Translations under genes and position numbers: made by a program | From: Thalassobaculum litoreum DSM 18839 | Lineage (GTDB): Bacteria; Pseudomonadota; Alphaproteobacteria; Thalassobaculales; Thalassobaculaceae | Length of the DNA: 64,000 nucleotides | Reading direction: 5' to 3' | Assembly: GCF_900102465.1 (NCBI RefSeq) | Contig: NZ_FNBW01000001.1 | Span: 124,557 to 188,556 of the forward strand | Shown: positions 49,781 through 58,276 of the stretch, piece after piece | Position numbering within the stretch: position 1 is the first letter of the stretch | Layout: the number at the start of each line of letters is the position of its first letter | The notes under the pieces: model-generated | Database searches by the model: none | The model's input: only the letters and a program-made list of their open reading frames with translations | What the model was told of the DNA's origin: nothing

Positions 49781-51082
49781 TTGGCATTCGACCCAAGCAA
49801 TGTGGACTGGAAACTCGCCGACATCATCAGGAAGCATGTCAACTTCCTGAACAACTATGGTGACGGCAAGCGGGCGGACCTGCGCGGTTATCAGCAACGG
49901 GGCGCGCTGCTGAACGGTGTGGACCTTCGCCGCGCGCTCATCAGCAACGCCGATTTCCGCGGCGCCCAGTTCGTCGGCGCCAACCTCTCGGAGGCTTCGC
50001 TCGCCGGCACGCAGCTCCGCGCGGCGGACCTGACCGGGGCGAAGCTGGTGAAGACCGATTTCCGCGGGGCCGACCTGGAACAGGCCCGCCTTTCCTCCGC
50101 CGACCTGACCGACGCCGATTTCCGGTCCACCAAGATCGGCGCAAAGAAGGGCGAGGAGACGGTCACCAATCTCGGCGGCGCCGACCTGGAGAATGCCCGG
50201 GCCGTGCGCACCAATCTGGGCCGTGCCAACATGATGGGCGTCACGGCGAGCGGCGCGCATTTCGACGGCTGCACCATGGACGCGACCAACCTGAAGGGCG
50301 CGATCCTGACCGGTGCCACCTTCGAGAATTCCAGCCTGCGTGGCGCCAATCTGCAGGACGTGAACTTCGCCGACGCCCGGCTCGCCAATACCGACCTGAC
50401 CGGGGCCGACCTGCGGTCCTGCCACCTCGACGGTGCGGACATGTCCGGCGCCGACCTGTCCGACTGCGTGATCGCCTCGGACATGGAGGCATTGGACGCC
50501 GACGTGCGCGACTTGCTGGTCCGGCATTTCGCCTGGATCAGTTCCGGTGGCCGCAAGGGCGCGCCGGCCGATTTCTCCGGCCGTAACCTGGAGGGCGTGA
50601 ACTTCTCCGGCGCCGATCTGTCGGCGGCGGATTTCACCGGTGCCAATCTGAACCGCGCCAACCTGCGGCGCTGCTCGTTCCGATTCACCAAGTTCACCAC
50701 CGCCAGCCTCGCCGGCGCGCAGATTCAGCGCAGCGACCTGCGCGGCGCCAATTTCCGCAACGCCATCCTCGACGAGGCCAATTTCCAGGCGGCCGTGCTG
50801 ACACCGATGCGGGTGGTCGATCCACGCTCGGGGGAGGAGAAGGGGATCTGGGCGGCGGACCTGTCCGGGGCCAAGGCGACCGGCGCCAATTTCCAGCGCG
50901 TCGATTTCACGTCGGCCAACCTGTCGGGGGCGGTGCTGGACGGCTGCGACCTGTCCCACGCACACCTAGCCGAGTGCACGATCGACGGGACCAGTTTCGA
51001 GAATGCCAATCTGGACCGCACCCGGATGCCGTCGGCCGAGACGGAGGCGGCCCAGGATACGGCTGCGGCCGACGCCCACTGA
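49781..51082 (+). CDS. Pentapeptide-repeat protein with two helix-cap/coil modules (second)
   Basis: About 433 residues, mostly pentapeptides (ADLTGAKLVKTDFRGADLEQA). Two beta-helical coils are separated and capped by the same short module as in the 21917-23377 protein: KLADIIRKHVNFLNNYGDGK (H19) and VRDLLVRHFAWISSGGRKG (H249), each followed by xADL/F. The C-terminal 20 residues (SAETEAAQDTAAADAH) are acidic. AAGGAG at 49768-49773 is seven bases before TTG 49781, which I take as the start; ATG 49730 is an alternative without a ribosome site. No signal peptide; function unknown. Confidence 0.8.
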   Translation: MAFDPSNVDWKLADIIRKHVNFLNNYGDGKRADLRGYQQRGALLNGVDLRRALISNADFRGAQFVGANLSEASLAGTQLRAADLTGAKLVKTDFRGADLEQARLSSADLTDADFRSTKIGAKKGEETVTNLGGADLENARAVRTNLGRANMMGVTASGAHFDGCTMDATNLKGAILTGATFENSSLRGANLQDVNFADARLANTDLTGADLRSCHLDGADMSGADLSDCVIASDMEALDADVRDLLVRHFAWISSGGRKGAPADFSGRNLEGVNFSGADLSAADFTGANLNRANLRRCSFRFTKFTTASLAGAQIQRSDLRGANFRNAILDEANFQAAVLTPMRVVDPRSGEEKGIWAADLSGAKATGANFQRVDFTSANLSGAVLDGCDLSHAHLAECTIDGTSFENANLDRTRMPSAETEAAQDTAAADAH

Positions 51083-51118
51083 CGCCGGCCGCTCCGTAAC
51101 GAAGGGGGTCGGGAAGCC

Positions 51119-52552
51119 TTACGGCTGGATGTAGGCGGTCTTCACCGTGGTGTAGAACTCCGCGGCGTAGCGGCCCTGCTCGCGCGGACCGTAGCTGGAG
51201 CCCTTCCGGCCGCCGAACGGCACGTGATAGTCGACGCCCGCCGTCGGCAGATTGACCATGACCATGCCGGCCTCGGCGTTCCGCTTGAAGTCGCTGGCGA
51301 GTTTCAGCGACGTCGTGGCGATGCCGGAGGACAGGCCGAAGCTGGTGTCGTTGGCGACGGCCAGGGCCTCGTCGTAGTCCTTCACCCGGATGACCGACGC
51401 CACCGGACCGAAGATCTCCTCGCGGTTGATCCGCATGTCGTTCGTGGTCTCGGTGAACAGGGCCGGCTTCATGTAATAGCCGTCCTTCGAGAGCGTCAGG
51501 CGGTCGCCGCCGATCAGCTTCGCGCCTTCCTTGCGGCCGATCTCCAGGTAGTCCATGTCCTGCTTGAGCTGGTTCTCGTCGACCACCGGACCGATCTCGG
51601 TGCCCTCGGCGAGCGCATCGTCGACCTTGAGGGTGCCGATGCGGTCGGACATCGCCTTGACGAACTTGTCGTGGATGCCTTCCGTGACGATCAGGCGCGA
51701 GGACGCGGTGCAGCGCTGGCCGGTGGAGAAGAAGGCGCTGTTGACCGCGCAGTTAACCGCGACATTGAGATCGGCGTCGTCGAGCACGACGAACGGGTTC
51801 TTGCCGCCCATCTCGAGCTGCACCTTGGCCAGACGGCCCGCGCAGGTCGCCGCCACGTGCTTGCCGGTCTCCACCGAGCCGGTGAAGCTGATGGCACCGA
51901 GCGCGTCGGCGTTGAGGATCGCCTCGCCGACGACGGAGCCGCGGCCCATCACCAGGTTGAACACACCCTCCGGCAGGCCGGCGCGCGACAGGATCTCGGC
52001 CAGCGCCCAGGCGCAGCCCGGGACCAGATCGGCCGGCTTGAACACCACGCAGTTGCCGTAAGCCAGGGCCGGGGCGATCTTCCAGGCCGGGATGGCGATC
52101 GGGAAATTCCACGGCGTGATGATGCCGACGATGCCGACCGGCTCGCGGGTGATCTCGACCTCGACGCCCGGCCGCACGCTGGCGAGCTTCTCGCCCTGGA
52201 TGCGCAGGGCCTCGCCGGCGAAGAACTTGAAGATCTGCGCCGCACGGGTCGCCTCGCCGATGCCTTCCGGCAGGGTCTTGCCTTCCTCGCGGGAGAGCAG
52301 GCGGCCGAGTTCCTCGCGCCGCGCCATGATCTCGTTGCCGACGAACTCCAGGACGTCGTAGCGCTGCTGCGGCGTGGAGCGATTCCAGCCATGGGCCGCC
52401 GCCTTGGCGGCATCGACGGCTGCGGCGACCCCGGTGGCGTCGGCCTGCGCATAGCTGCCGATGACGTCCTTCAGATCGGACGGATTCACGTTGTCCTTGG
52501 CGGTGGCGCCGTCGGTCCATTTGCCACCGATATAGTTCTGCTGCACGCCCAT
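51119..52552 (-). CDS. NAD(P)-dependent aldehyde dehydrogenase (2-oxoglutarate semialdehyde DH-like)
   Basis: A 477-residue ALDH. PWNFPIAIPAWKIAPALAYG is the cofactor-site start, SFTGSVETGKHVA the Rossmann loop, LEMGGKNPF the catalytic Glu and FFSTGQRCTASSRL the nucleophilic Cys. The C-terminus GVDYHVPFGGRKGSSYGPRE resembles alpha-ketoglutaric semialdehyde dehydrogenases of sugar-acid pathways. No matching dehydratases are nearby, so the substrate is open. It is divergent from the Liv-type ABC operon over 219 bases and may belong to the same pathway. Confidence 0.9.
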   Translation of the reverse strand: MGVQQNYIGGKWTDGATAKDNVNPSDLKDVIGSYAQADATGVAAAVDAAKAAAHGWNRSTPQQRYDVLEFVGNEIMARREELGRLLSREEGKTLPEGIGEATRAAQIFKFFAGEALRIQGEKLASVRPGVEVEITREPVGIVGIITPWNFPIAIPAWKIAPALAYGNCVVFKPADLVPGCAWALAEILSRAGLPEGVFNLVMGRGSVVGEAILNADALGAISFTGSVETGKHVAATCAGRLAKVQLEMGGKNPFVVLDDADLNVAVNCAVNSAFFSTGQRCTASSRLIVTEGIHDKFVKAMSDRIGTLKVDDALAEGTEIGPVVDENQLKQDMDYLEIGRKEGAKLIGGDRLTLSKDGYYMKPALFTETTNDMRINREEIFGPVASVIRVKDYDEALAVANDTSFGLSSGIATTSLKLASDFKRNAEAGMVMVNLPTAGVDYHVPFGGRKGSSYGPREQGRYAAEFYTTVKTAYIQP

Positions 52553-52771
52553 GTGCTTTCTCCCTTCAGGGGTTCAGAAGCATTTGGGAGACTGAGGTAA
52601 CCCTCCGGCCGGGCCCATGCAAGCGGTCCTCTACGTTGCATCGCAGCGAAGAGCATGGTTACCCTTGCACGAACCGCGGCCTCGCGGAGCCGAGAAGACG
52701 GGCGATACGACCCCGCTTCCGCGACGCCGATTCCGTAACGGGCTTCACCGTTTGAGAGAGGGAAAGATCGC
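52553..52771. promoter_or_regulatory. Divergent regulatory region, aldehyde dehydrogenase / ABC operon
   Basis: A 219-base region with paired elements: GGTAACCCT (52596-52604) and GGTTACCCT (52657-52665), and between them the inverted pair ATGCAA (52617-52622) and TTGCAT (52636-52641). The symmetric arrangement suggests a regulator that controls both directions. No clear promoter boxes and no gene are seen. Confidence 0.4.
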
Positions 52772-54079
52772 ATGAAACCAATGAGATATGCTGGTGTTGT
52801 TGGCGCCGGCCTGGCTGCTGCGTTTGCGCTGTCCGCGCCGGCGTCGGTGGCGGCGAAGGACACCGTGTCGCTCGGAATCGTTGCGTTCCTGTCCGGTCCG
52901 GCGGCGGGTCCGTACGGCGTTCCCGGGCGCAATGGCGCCGAGATGGTAATCGAGGCCATCAACAAGGGAACGCTTCCCGCACCCTACGACACCAAGGGGT
53001 TTGCAGGCGCGACCGTGGAGGCCGAGTACATCGATGAATCCGGCGGCAACACCAAGCAGGTCTCCGAGTACCGCAACCTGGTACAGAAGCGCGAGGTCGA
53101 CGCGGTCGTCGGCTACGTGTCCTCCGGATCCTGCGCGGCCATCGCGCCGGTCGCCGAGGAACTGCAGAAGCTGACGGTCATGGCGGTCTGCGGCACGCCC
53201 CGGATCTTCGAGGAAGCGCCGCGCGAGTACGTGTTCCGGACCATGAGCCACGCCACGGCCGACAACATCGCCGCGGCGCATTACGTCAAGGAGATGATGC
53301 CGGACGTGAAGTCCTACACCGGCATCAACCAGAACTACGCCTGGGGGCAGGACAGCTGGCGCGACTTCTCGCTGGCCATGACCGACGTCATGCCGGACGC
53401 CAAGGTCTCCGACAAGCCGCAGTTCCCGAAGATCTTCGCCGGCCAGTACGGGTCGGAGATCTCGGCGCTGTCGCTGGACGACGCCGAGCTGGTGCATTCC
53501 TCGTTCTGGGGCGGCGATTTCGAGGCCTTCATCCTGCAGGCGACGCCGCGCGGCTTCTTCCAGCAGAAGAAGGTGGTGCTCACCGTCGGCGGCGTCAGCG
53601 CCTACCGGCTCGGCAAGCGCCTGCCGGACGGCGTGGCGATCGGCAGCCGCGGTCCGTACGGCATCCTGGTCCGCGACCGCGACACGCCGCTGAACACCTG
53701 GTTCGTCGAGACCTACAAGGAAGCCTATGGCGAGTATCCGTCGGGTGCGGCCTATCAGTACGCCCAGGCGATTCTCGCCACCAAGATCGCCTATGACAAG
53801 GCGGCCGAGGCGGCCGGCTCGTTCCCGGACGAGAAGCAGGTGCGCGACGCGCTGACCGGGTTGGAGTTCGAGAGCTTCGCGGCGCCGGTGAAGATGGCGC
53901 TGGGCAACGGGCACCAGGCGATCACCGAGCACATGTACGGCATCGTGCAGTGGAACGAGGATGCCGGCGAGCTCGGCCTGCGCGACGTGAAGGTCTATCC
54001 GGCCGAATGCGTCATGCCGCCGGCCGACAAGACCAGCGTCGAGTGGATCGAAGCCGGCATGCCGGGCGCCAAGTGCTGA
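52772..54079 (+). CDS. ABC transporter substrate-binding protein (branched-chain amino-acid/Liv type)
   Basis: A 435-residue periplasmic binding protein of the Peripla_BP_6 group. Residues 1-28 (YAGVVGAGLAAAFALSAPAS, then VAA) are a Sec signal peptide. VSLGIVAFLSGPAAGPYGVPGRNGAEMVIEAIN starts lobe 1, and VDAVVGYVSSGSCAAIAPVAEEL and EYVFRTMSHATADNIAAAHYV follow. Four cysteines (two early, two late) could form disulfides. Relatives bind amino acids, amides or aromatic acids; ligand unknown. First gene of a five-gene ABC operon; a terminator-like hairpin follows it. Confidence 0.92.
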   Translation: MKPMRYAGVVGAGLAAAFALSAPASVAAKDTVSLGIVAFLSGPAAGPYGVPGRNGAEMVIEAINKGTLPAPYDTKGFAGATVEAEYIDESGGNTKQVSEYRNLVQKREVDAVVGYVSSGSCAAIAPVAEELQKLTVMAVCGTPRIFEEAPREYVFRTMSHATADNIAAAHYVKEMMPDVKSYTGINQNYAWGQDSWRDFSLAMTDVMPDAKVSDKPQFPKIFAGQYGSEISALSLDDAELVHSSFWGGDFEAFILQATPRGFFQQKKVVLTVGGVSAYRLGKRLPDGVAIGSRGPYGILVRDRDTPLNTWFVETYKEAYGEYPSGAAYQYAQAILATKIAYDKAAEAAGSFPDEKQVRDALTGLEFESFAAPVKMALGNGHQAITEHMYGIVQWNEDAGELGLRDVKVYPAECVMPPADKTSVEWIEAGMPGAKC

Positions 54080-54124
54080 GCGCCTGATCAAGCGGCCTGA
54101 CTCTGCCGCCTGATTTTACAGCGC

Positions 54125-54151
54125 GAGTGACGGCGCCCGGCGCCGTCACTC
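54125..54151 (+). terminator. Hairpin/attenuator after the binding-protein gene
   Basis: GAGTGACGGCG (54125-54135), loop CCCGG, CGCCGTCACTC (54141-54151) is a perfect 11-base inverted repeat followed by TTTC. The short T-run suggests partial termination or mRNA stabilisation between the binding protein and permease genes. Confidence 0.7.
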
Positions 54152-54221
54152 TTTCGTTGGATCCTTTGTCTCACCGCCGGCGGCCCCGGATTTCGTGGCA
54201 GCCCCGGCCGGGTATCGTCCT

Positions 54222-55118
54222 ATGAACCTAGCACTGACAATTCTGGTCGAGGGATTGGGCTACGCGTCCTATCTGTTCATCGTCTCGCTCGGCCTGACGA
54301 TCATCTTCGGGGTGCTGAAGATCCTGAACGTCGCCCACGGGGCGTTCTACGCCTGGGGGGCCTATTCCTGCGCCTTCCTGATCGGCGAGCTCTCGACCAT
54401 GGGAGTGTCCGACCTCGGCACCATGATCGCGATCCCGATCGCCGCCCTGGTGGTCGGCGTGGTGCTCGGCTCGGCCATCGAGCGGACCATCATCCGCAAC
54501 CTTTACGGCCGCGACGAGGTGATCATCGTGCTGGCGACCTTCGGGCTGTTCCTGGTGCTGGAGGACGTCATCCTGCTGGTGTTCGGCGTCGACCCGTATT
54601 TCGCGTTCCAGCCGACCCTGGCGATGCCGGGCGTGCAGATCGGCGGCATCTACCAGGACGGCTACAAGCTGACGATGATCGCCCTCAGCCTCGTCGTCGG
54701 GCTGATCTCCTGGATCGTCCTGAACCGCACCCATTGGGGCAAGCTGGTCTCCGCGATCATCTTCGACAGCGAGCTCGCCGTCGCCATGGGCGTCAACGTG
54801 CGCCGCGTCTTCTACGTCGTCTTCGTCGCCGGCGCGGTGCTCGGCGCGTTGGGCGGGGCCTATATCGCGCCGACGATCTCGGTCTCCCCCGGCTTCGGCG
54901 TCGAGGTCATCGTGCTGTCCTTCGCAGTGGTGGTGATCGGCGGCATGGGCAGCATCGGCGGTGCCGCCATCGGGGCGCTGATGGTCGGCCTGCTGCGCGC
55001 CTACGCGGTGCTGCAATGGCCGGAGATCGAGCTGTTCGTGGTCTATGCCGTCATGGCCGCGGTCCTGATCTTCCGCCCGGAGGGCCTGTTCGCCCCCGCC
55101 AAAGCCCGCAAGATCTGA
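54222..55118 (+). CDS. Branched-chain amino-acid-type ABC permease LivH
   Basis: A 298-residue inner-membrane permease with about eight helices. LFIVSLGLTIIFGVLKILNVAHGAFYAWGAY is the LivH signature, and GVNVRRVFYVVFVAGAVLGALGGA and VVVIGGMGSIGGAAIGALMVG are the coupling-loop region and following helices. ATG 54222 is the conserved start (Met-Asn-Leu-Ala); a GTG at 54195 is upstream. Followed after nine bases by LivM. Confidence 0.93.
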   Translation: MNLALTILVEGLGYASYLFIVSLGLTIIFGVLKILNVAHGAFYAWGAYSCAFLIGELSTMGVSDLGTMIAIPIAALVVGVVLGSAIERTIIRNLYGRDEVIIVLATFGLFLVLEDVILLVFGVDPYFAFQPTLAMPGVQIGGIYQDGYKLTMIALSLVVGLISWIVLNRTHWGKLVSAIIFDSELAVAMGVNVRRVFYVVFVAGAVLGALGGAYIAPTISVSPGFGVEVIVLSFAVVVIGGMGSIGGAAIGALMVGLLRAYAVLQWPEIELFVVYAVMAAVLIFRPEGLFAPAKARKI

Positions 55119-55127
55119 GGGCCCGAG

Positions 55128-56123
55128 ATGACACAGTTCATGGACCGCACCGTGATCGGCCTCACCCTCGGTTTCGCCCTTGTCGCCCTGCTCGGCGTTT
55201 TCGTTCTGCCGGACTGGCTGATGAGCCAGGTCCTGATCGCCTTCTCCCGCGCGCTCGCCGTGCTCGGCCTCGTCGTGCTGTGGCGCACCGGGCTGATCTC
55301 CTTCGGTCACGCCCTGTATTTCGGCCTCGGCGCCTATACGGTGGCGATGCTCGGCAAGGATCTCGGCGTGACCGAGGTATTGATCACCCTGCCGGCCGCG
55401 GGGCTGGTGGCGGCGGTCGTCGGCTTCGCGCTCGGCTTCATCATCCGCAAATACCGCGAGATCTTCTTCGCCATGCTGAACCTCGCCTTCTCCATGGTGC
55501 TGTTCGGCATCCTGGTGAAGACCGAGGCGCTCGGCTCGACCGACGGGTTCAGCGTCGAGCAGCCGACCCTGTTCGGCATCGGGACGGAGGACTCGACCGT
55601 CAAGCTGACAGTGCTGTTCCTCGCGGTCTGCACCGTCGGCTGGCTCTCCGCCGTGCTGGTGCACCGCTATCTGGGCTCGGTCCTGGGCAGCCTGACCACG
55701 GCGGTGCGCGACAACGAGATCCGCGTCGAGTATCTCGGCTACTCGGTGGCTCAGGCGATCCACGGCAAATACGTGATGTCGGCTGCGCTGACCGGCCTCG
55801 CCGGCGGATTCACGGCCCTGGCGCTCGGACAGGTCGATCCGGAATCGATGGTGAACTGGACCGTCTCGGGCGAGCTGGTCTTCGTGACCGTGCTGTCCGG
55901 GCCGGGCAGCGTGGCGGCACCCTTCATCGGCTCCCTGCTGTTCGAACTGCTGCGGACCTACGCCTTCGAACTGGTGCCCTATGCCTGGCAGCTGATCGTC
56001 GGCGGTACCCTGCTGGCCGTGATCTTCTTCCTGCCGGGCGGCCTGTGGTCCCTGATCTCCAAGCTCGGCGGCCGTGACCGGGCGGCACAGCCGGGCGGTA
56101 ACCGGGGGGAGGGCGAGCGATGA
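55128..56123 (+). CDS. Branched-chain amino-acid-type ABC permease LivM
   Basis: A 331-residue permease. LISFGHALYFGLGAYTVAMLGKDLG is the LivM signature. EYLGYSVAQAIHGKYVMSAALTGLAGGFTALALGQVDPESM and VLSGPGSVAAPFIGSLLFELL follow. It pairs with LivH to make the membrane channel. Its stop overlaps the LivG start by four bases (ATGA). Confidence 0.92.
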   Translation: MTQFMDRTVIGLTLGFALVALLGVFVLPDWLMSQVLIAFSRALAVLGLVVLWRTGLISFGHALYFGLGAYTVAMLGKDLGVTEVLITLPAAGLVAAVVGFALGFIIRKYREIFFAMLNLAFSMVLFGILVKTEALGSTDGFSVEQPTLFGIGTEDSTVKLTVLFLAVCTVGWLSAVLVHRYLGSVLGSLTTAVRDNEIRVEYLGYSVAQAIHGKYVMSAALTGLAGGFTALALGQVDPESMVNWTVSGELVFVTVLSGPGSVAAPFIGSLLFELLRTYAFELVPYAWQLIVGGTLLAVIFFLPGGLWSLISKLGGRDRAAQPGGNRGEGER

Positions 56124-56929
56124 CCGCCATTCTGGAGGCGAGCGGCCTCAACAAGACCTTCGGCGCGGTGACGGCGGCCAAGGACATCAACATCGCCGTC
56201 GCCCGCGACGAGATCGTCGGCATCATCGGCGCCAACGGGGCCGGCAAGACCACCTTCGTGAACATGGTCACCGGCTGGCTGACGCCGACATCGGGGGCCA
56301 TCCGGTTCGACGGCCGGGACATCACCGGCCTCGCGCCGCGCCGGATCACCCGGCTGGGCATCTGCCGGTCGTTCCAGGTGGCCCAGGTGTTCATGACCGC
56401 CACCGTGTTCGACAACCTGATGATCGCGCTCGGCATCGCCGACAGCCACGGACTGGCGGTGCTGAAGCCGTTGCGCCTGGCCGAGCGCGAGGCGCGGGCG
56501 GACGCGATCCTGCGGCGCTACCGGATCCACGAGTACCGCGACCAGGTCGCCAGCACGCTGCCCCAGGGCATCCGCAAGCTGCTCGACATTGCCATGGCCA
56601 TGGTGGCCGAGCCGAAGATCCTGCTGCTGGACGAGCCGACCTCCGGCATCTCGGTGGAGGAGAAGTTCGGCCTGATGGACATCGTCATGTCGGCGCTGAA
56701 GGAGGACGGGGTGACCGTGCTGTTCGTCGAGCACGACATGGAGATCGTCGAGCGCTATGTCGGCCGGGTGCTCGCCTTCTATCAGGGCGAGATCATCTGC
56801 GACGCGCCGCCGGCGCAGGCGCTGATCGACCCCAAGGTCATCGAATTCGTCATCGGCGACGAGCCGCAGGGGCAGGCGATGCGCGAGCGGGCCGGACTGG
56901 CTCCGGCGGGGGAGGGGAGCGATGCTTGA
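56120..56929 (+). CDS. Branched-chain amino-acid-type ABC ATPase LivG
   Basis: A 269-residue ATPase. Walker A GIIGANGAGKTTFVNMVTGWL, signature-like LPQGIRKLLDIAMAMV (in place of LSGGQ), Walker B ILLLDEPTSGISVEE, H-loop LFVEHDMEIVERY. LPQG instead of LSGG in the signature is unusual; some Liv/urea-type ATPases show it. It overlaps LivM by four bases and LivF by eight. Confidence 0.93.
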   Translation: MTAILEASGLNKTFGAVTAAKDINIAVARDEIVGIIGANGAGKTTFVNMVTGWLTPTSGAIRFDGRDITGLAPRRITRLGICRSFQVAQVFMTATVFDNLMIALGIADSHGLAVLKPLRLAEREARADAILRRYRIHEYRDQVASTLPQGIRKLLDIAMAMVAEPKILLLDEPTSGISVEEKFGLMDIVMSALKEDGVTVLFVEHDMEIVERYVGRVLAFYQGEIICDAPPAQALIDPKVIEFVIGDEPQGQAMRERAGLAPAGEGSDA

Positions 56930-57566
56930 CGTTCAGGGGCTCGATGTCGATATCGGCCCGATCCCGATCCTGCGGCAGGTCTCGCTGCAGGTGCCGACCG
57001 GGGCCATGTGCGGGCTGATCGGCCGCAATGGGGCGGGCAAGACCACTTTCATGCGCAGCGTCATGGGCCTGCTGGCCGCCTCGGCCGGCAGCATCGGCTT
57101 CGACCACCACGATCTGGTCAAGGTGGCCGACTTCAAGCGTGCGCATTTCGGAATTGGTTACATGCCGGAGGACCGCAAGCTGGTGCCGTCCCTGACGGCC
57201 GAGGAGAACATCCTGCTGCCGGTCTGGTCGACCGAGATCCCCGATGCCGAGGACCGGCTGGCCTGGGTCTACAAGCTGATGCCGGAAGTCGCGGATTTCC
57301 GGGCGCGCGCATCCACCAGCCTGTCCGGCGGGCAGCAGAAGCTGGTGGCCCTGGCCCGCGCGCTGATGGTGGGCGAGCGGCTGCTGCTTCTGGACGAGCC
57401 GACCGAGGGCATCGCGCCGGTTCTGGCGCGGCGAATTGTCGAGGTTCTATCGGATTTGAAACAAGAGGGGTTGTCGGTCCTCATCGCCGAGTCCAACGAT
57501 ACACATCTGCACGGTCTGCTCGATCGCACCTACGTGATCGAACGCGGGAGCGTGCAGGACCAGTGA
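56922..57566 (+). CDS. Branched-chain amino-acid-type ABC ATPase LivF
   Basis: A 214-residue second ATPase, slightly short for LivF (about 235). Walker A GLIGRNGAGKTTFMRSVMGLL, LivF-type GYMPEDRKLVPSLTAEENILLP, signature LSGGQQKLVALARAL, Walker B LLLLDEPTEGIAPVL, and VLIAESNDTHLHGLLDR at the H-loop, where the usual His is shifted or replaced. It overlaps LivG by eight bases; a cupin gene begins 38 bases later on the same strand. Confidence 0.92.
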   Translation: MLDVQGLDVDIGPIPILRQVSLQVPTGAMCGLIGRNGAGKTTFMRSVMGLLAASAGSIGFDHHDLVKVADFKRAHFGIGYMPEDRKLVPSLTAEENILLPVWSTEIPDAEDRLAWVYKLMPEVADFRARASTSLSGGQQKLVALARALMVGERLLLLDEPTEGIAPVLARRIVEVLSDLKQEGLSVLIAESNDTHLHGLLDRTYVIERGSVQDQ

Positions 57567-57604
57567 TTGATAACGAAGACCGCAAGGGTCTCAGGGAGGA
57601 AGCG

Positions 57605-58276
57605 ATGTCGAGAACGGGGTACAAACTCCGCCACATCGTCGATCGGCTGGCTCCGGGGGCGGCGTATTTCGAGCCCCTGCCGGCACTCAACCGCGTTCTG
57701 TACTGCCGCGAGGGATCCTTCGCGGTGGTCGGCAAGGAAGACGAGACGGTCGGCGAGGATCGGGCCTGGTTCGGGTCCGGCAGCGTCACGGTACAGGCGG
57801 GGGACGACGGCGCGGTGATCTGGCGCTACGAGCTGGCGGACAGCGGCTCGCCGGCGAAGATGGCCGCCGGCACCGGAGTTTCGTCGGTGCTCACGCTTGA
57901 ATCCGAGATCGAGGGGCCCGATCCCTCCGGCGACTGGATCCTGCGCTGCGACGGGGTCAAGTTCCCGATGGGCGGCCAGGCGTTCTCGCATATCCACCAG
58001 GGTCCGGGCATCCGCTGCCTGCGCGAGGGTAAGATCCGGATCGAGACGGCGGGCCGGACCAGGGAATACCAGCCGGGCGACGCCTGGTTCGAGCCGGGGC
58101 CGGAGCCGGTCTTCGCCCAGGCCTGCTCGGAGCGCTGCACCTCGTTCGTGCGCGTCATGGTGCTGCCCGCCGAGCTGCGTGGTAAGAGCTCCATCCAATA
58201 CGTCAATCCGGACGACATCGATAAACCTAAGTCACAGCGGTACCAGCATTATGTCGACGAACCCATCGAGCACTGA
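57605..58276 (+). CDS. Bicupin-like cupin domain protein in the ABC operon
   Basis: A 223-residue protein. The first half (YFEPLPALNRVLYCREGSFAVVGKEDETVGEDRAWFG) looks like a degenerate cupin. The second half has a full cupin_2 pattern: AFSHIHQGPGIRCLREGKIRIE with two His and a Glu-like ligand set, then YQPGDAWFEPGPEPVFAQA. A metal-dependent isomerase, decarboxylase or dioxygenase role is possible; the substrate is unknown. GGGAGGA precedes ATG 57605. The gene sits between LivF and the TPP enzyme and overlaps the latter by 26 bases, so it is part of the same unit. Confidence 0.82.
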   Translation: MSRTGYKLRHIVDRLAPGAAYFEPLPALNRVLYCREGSFAVVGKEDETVGEDRAWFGSGSVTVQAGDDGAVIWRYELADSGSPAKMAAGTGVSSVLTLESEIEGPDPSGDWILRCDGVKFPMGGQAFSHIHQGPGIRCLREGKIRIETAGRTREYQPGDAWFEPGPEPVFAQACSERCTSFVRVMVLPAELRGKSSIQYVNPDDIDKPKSQRYQHYVDEPIEH

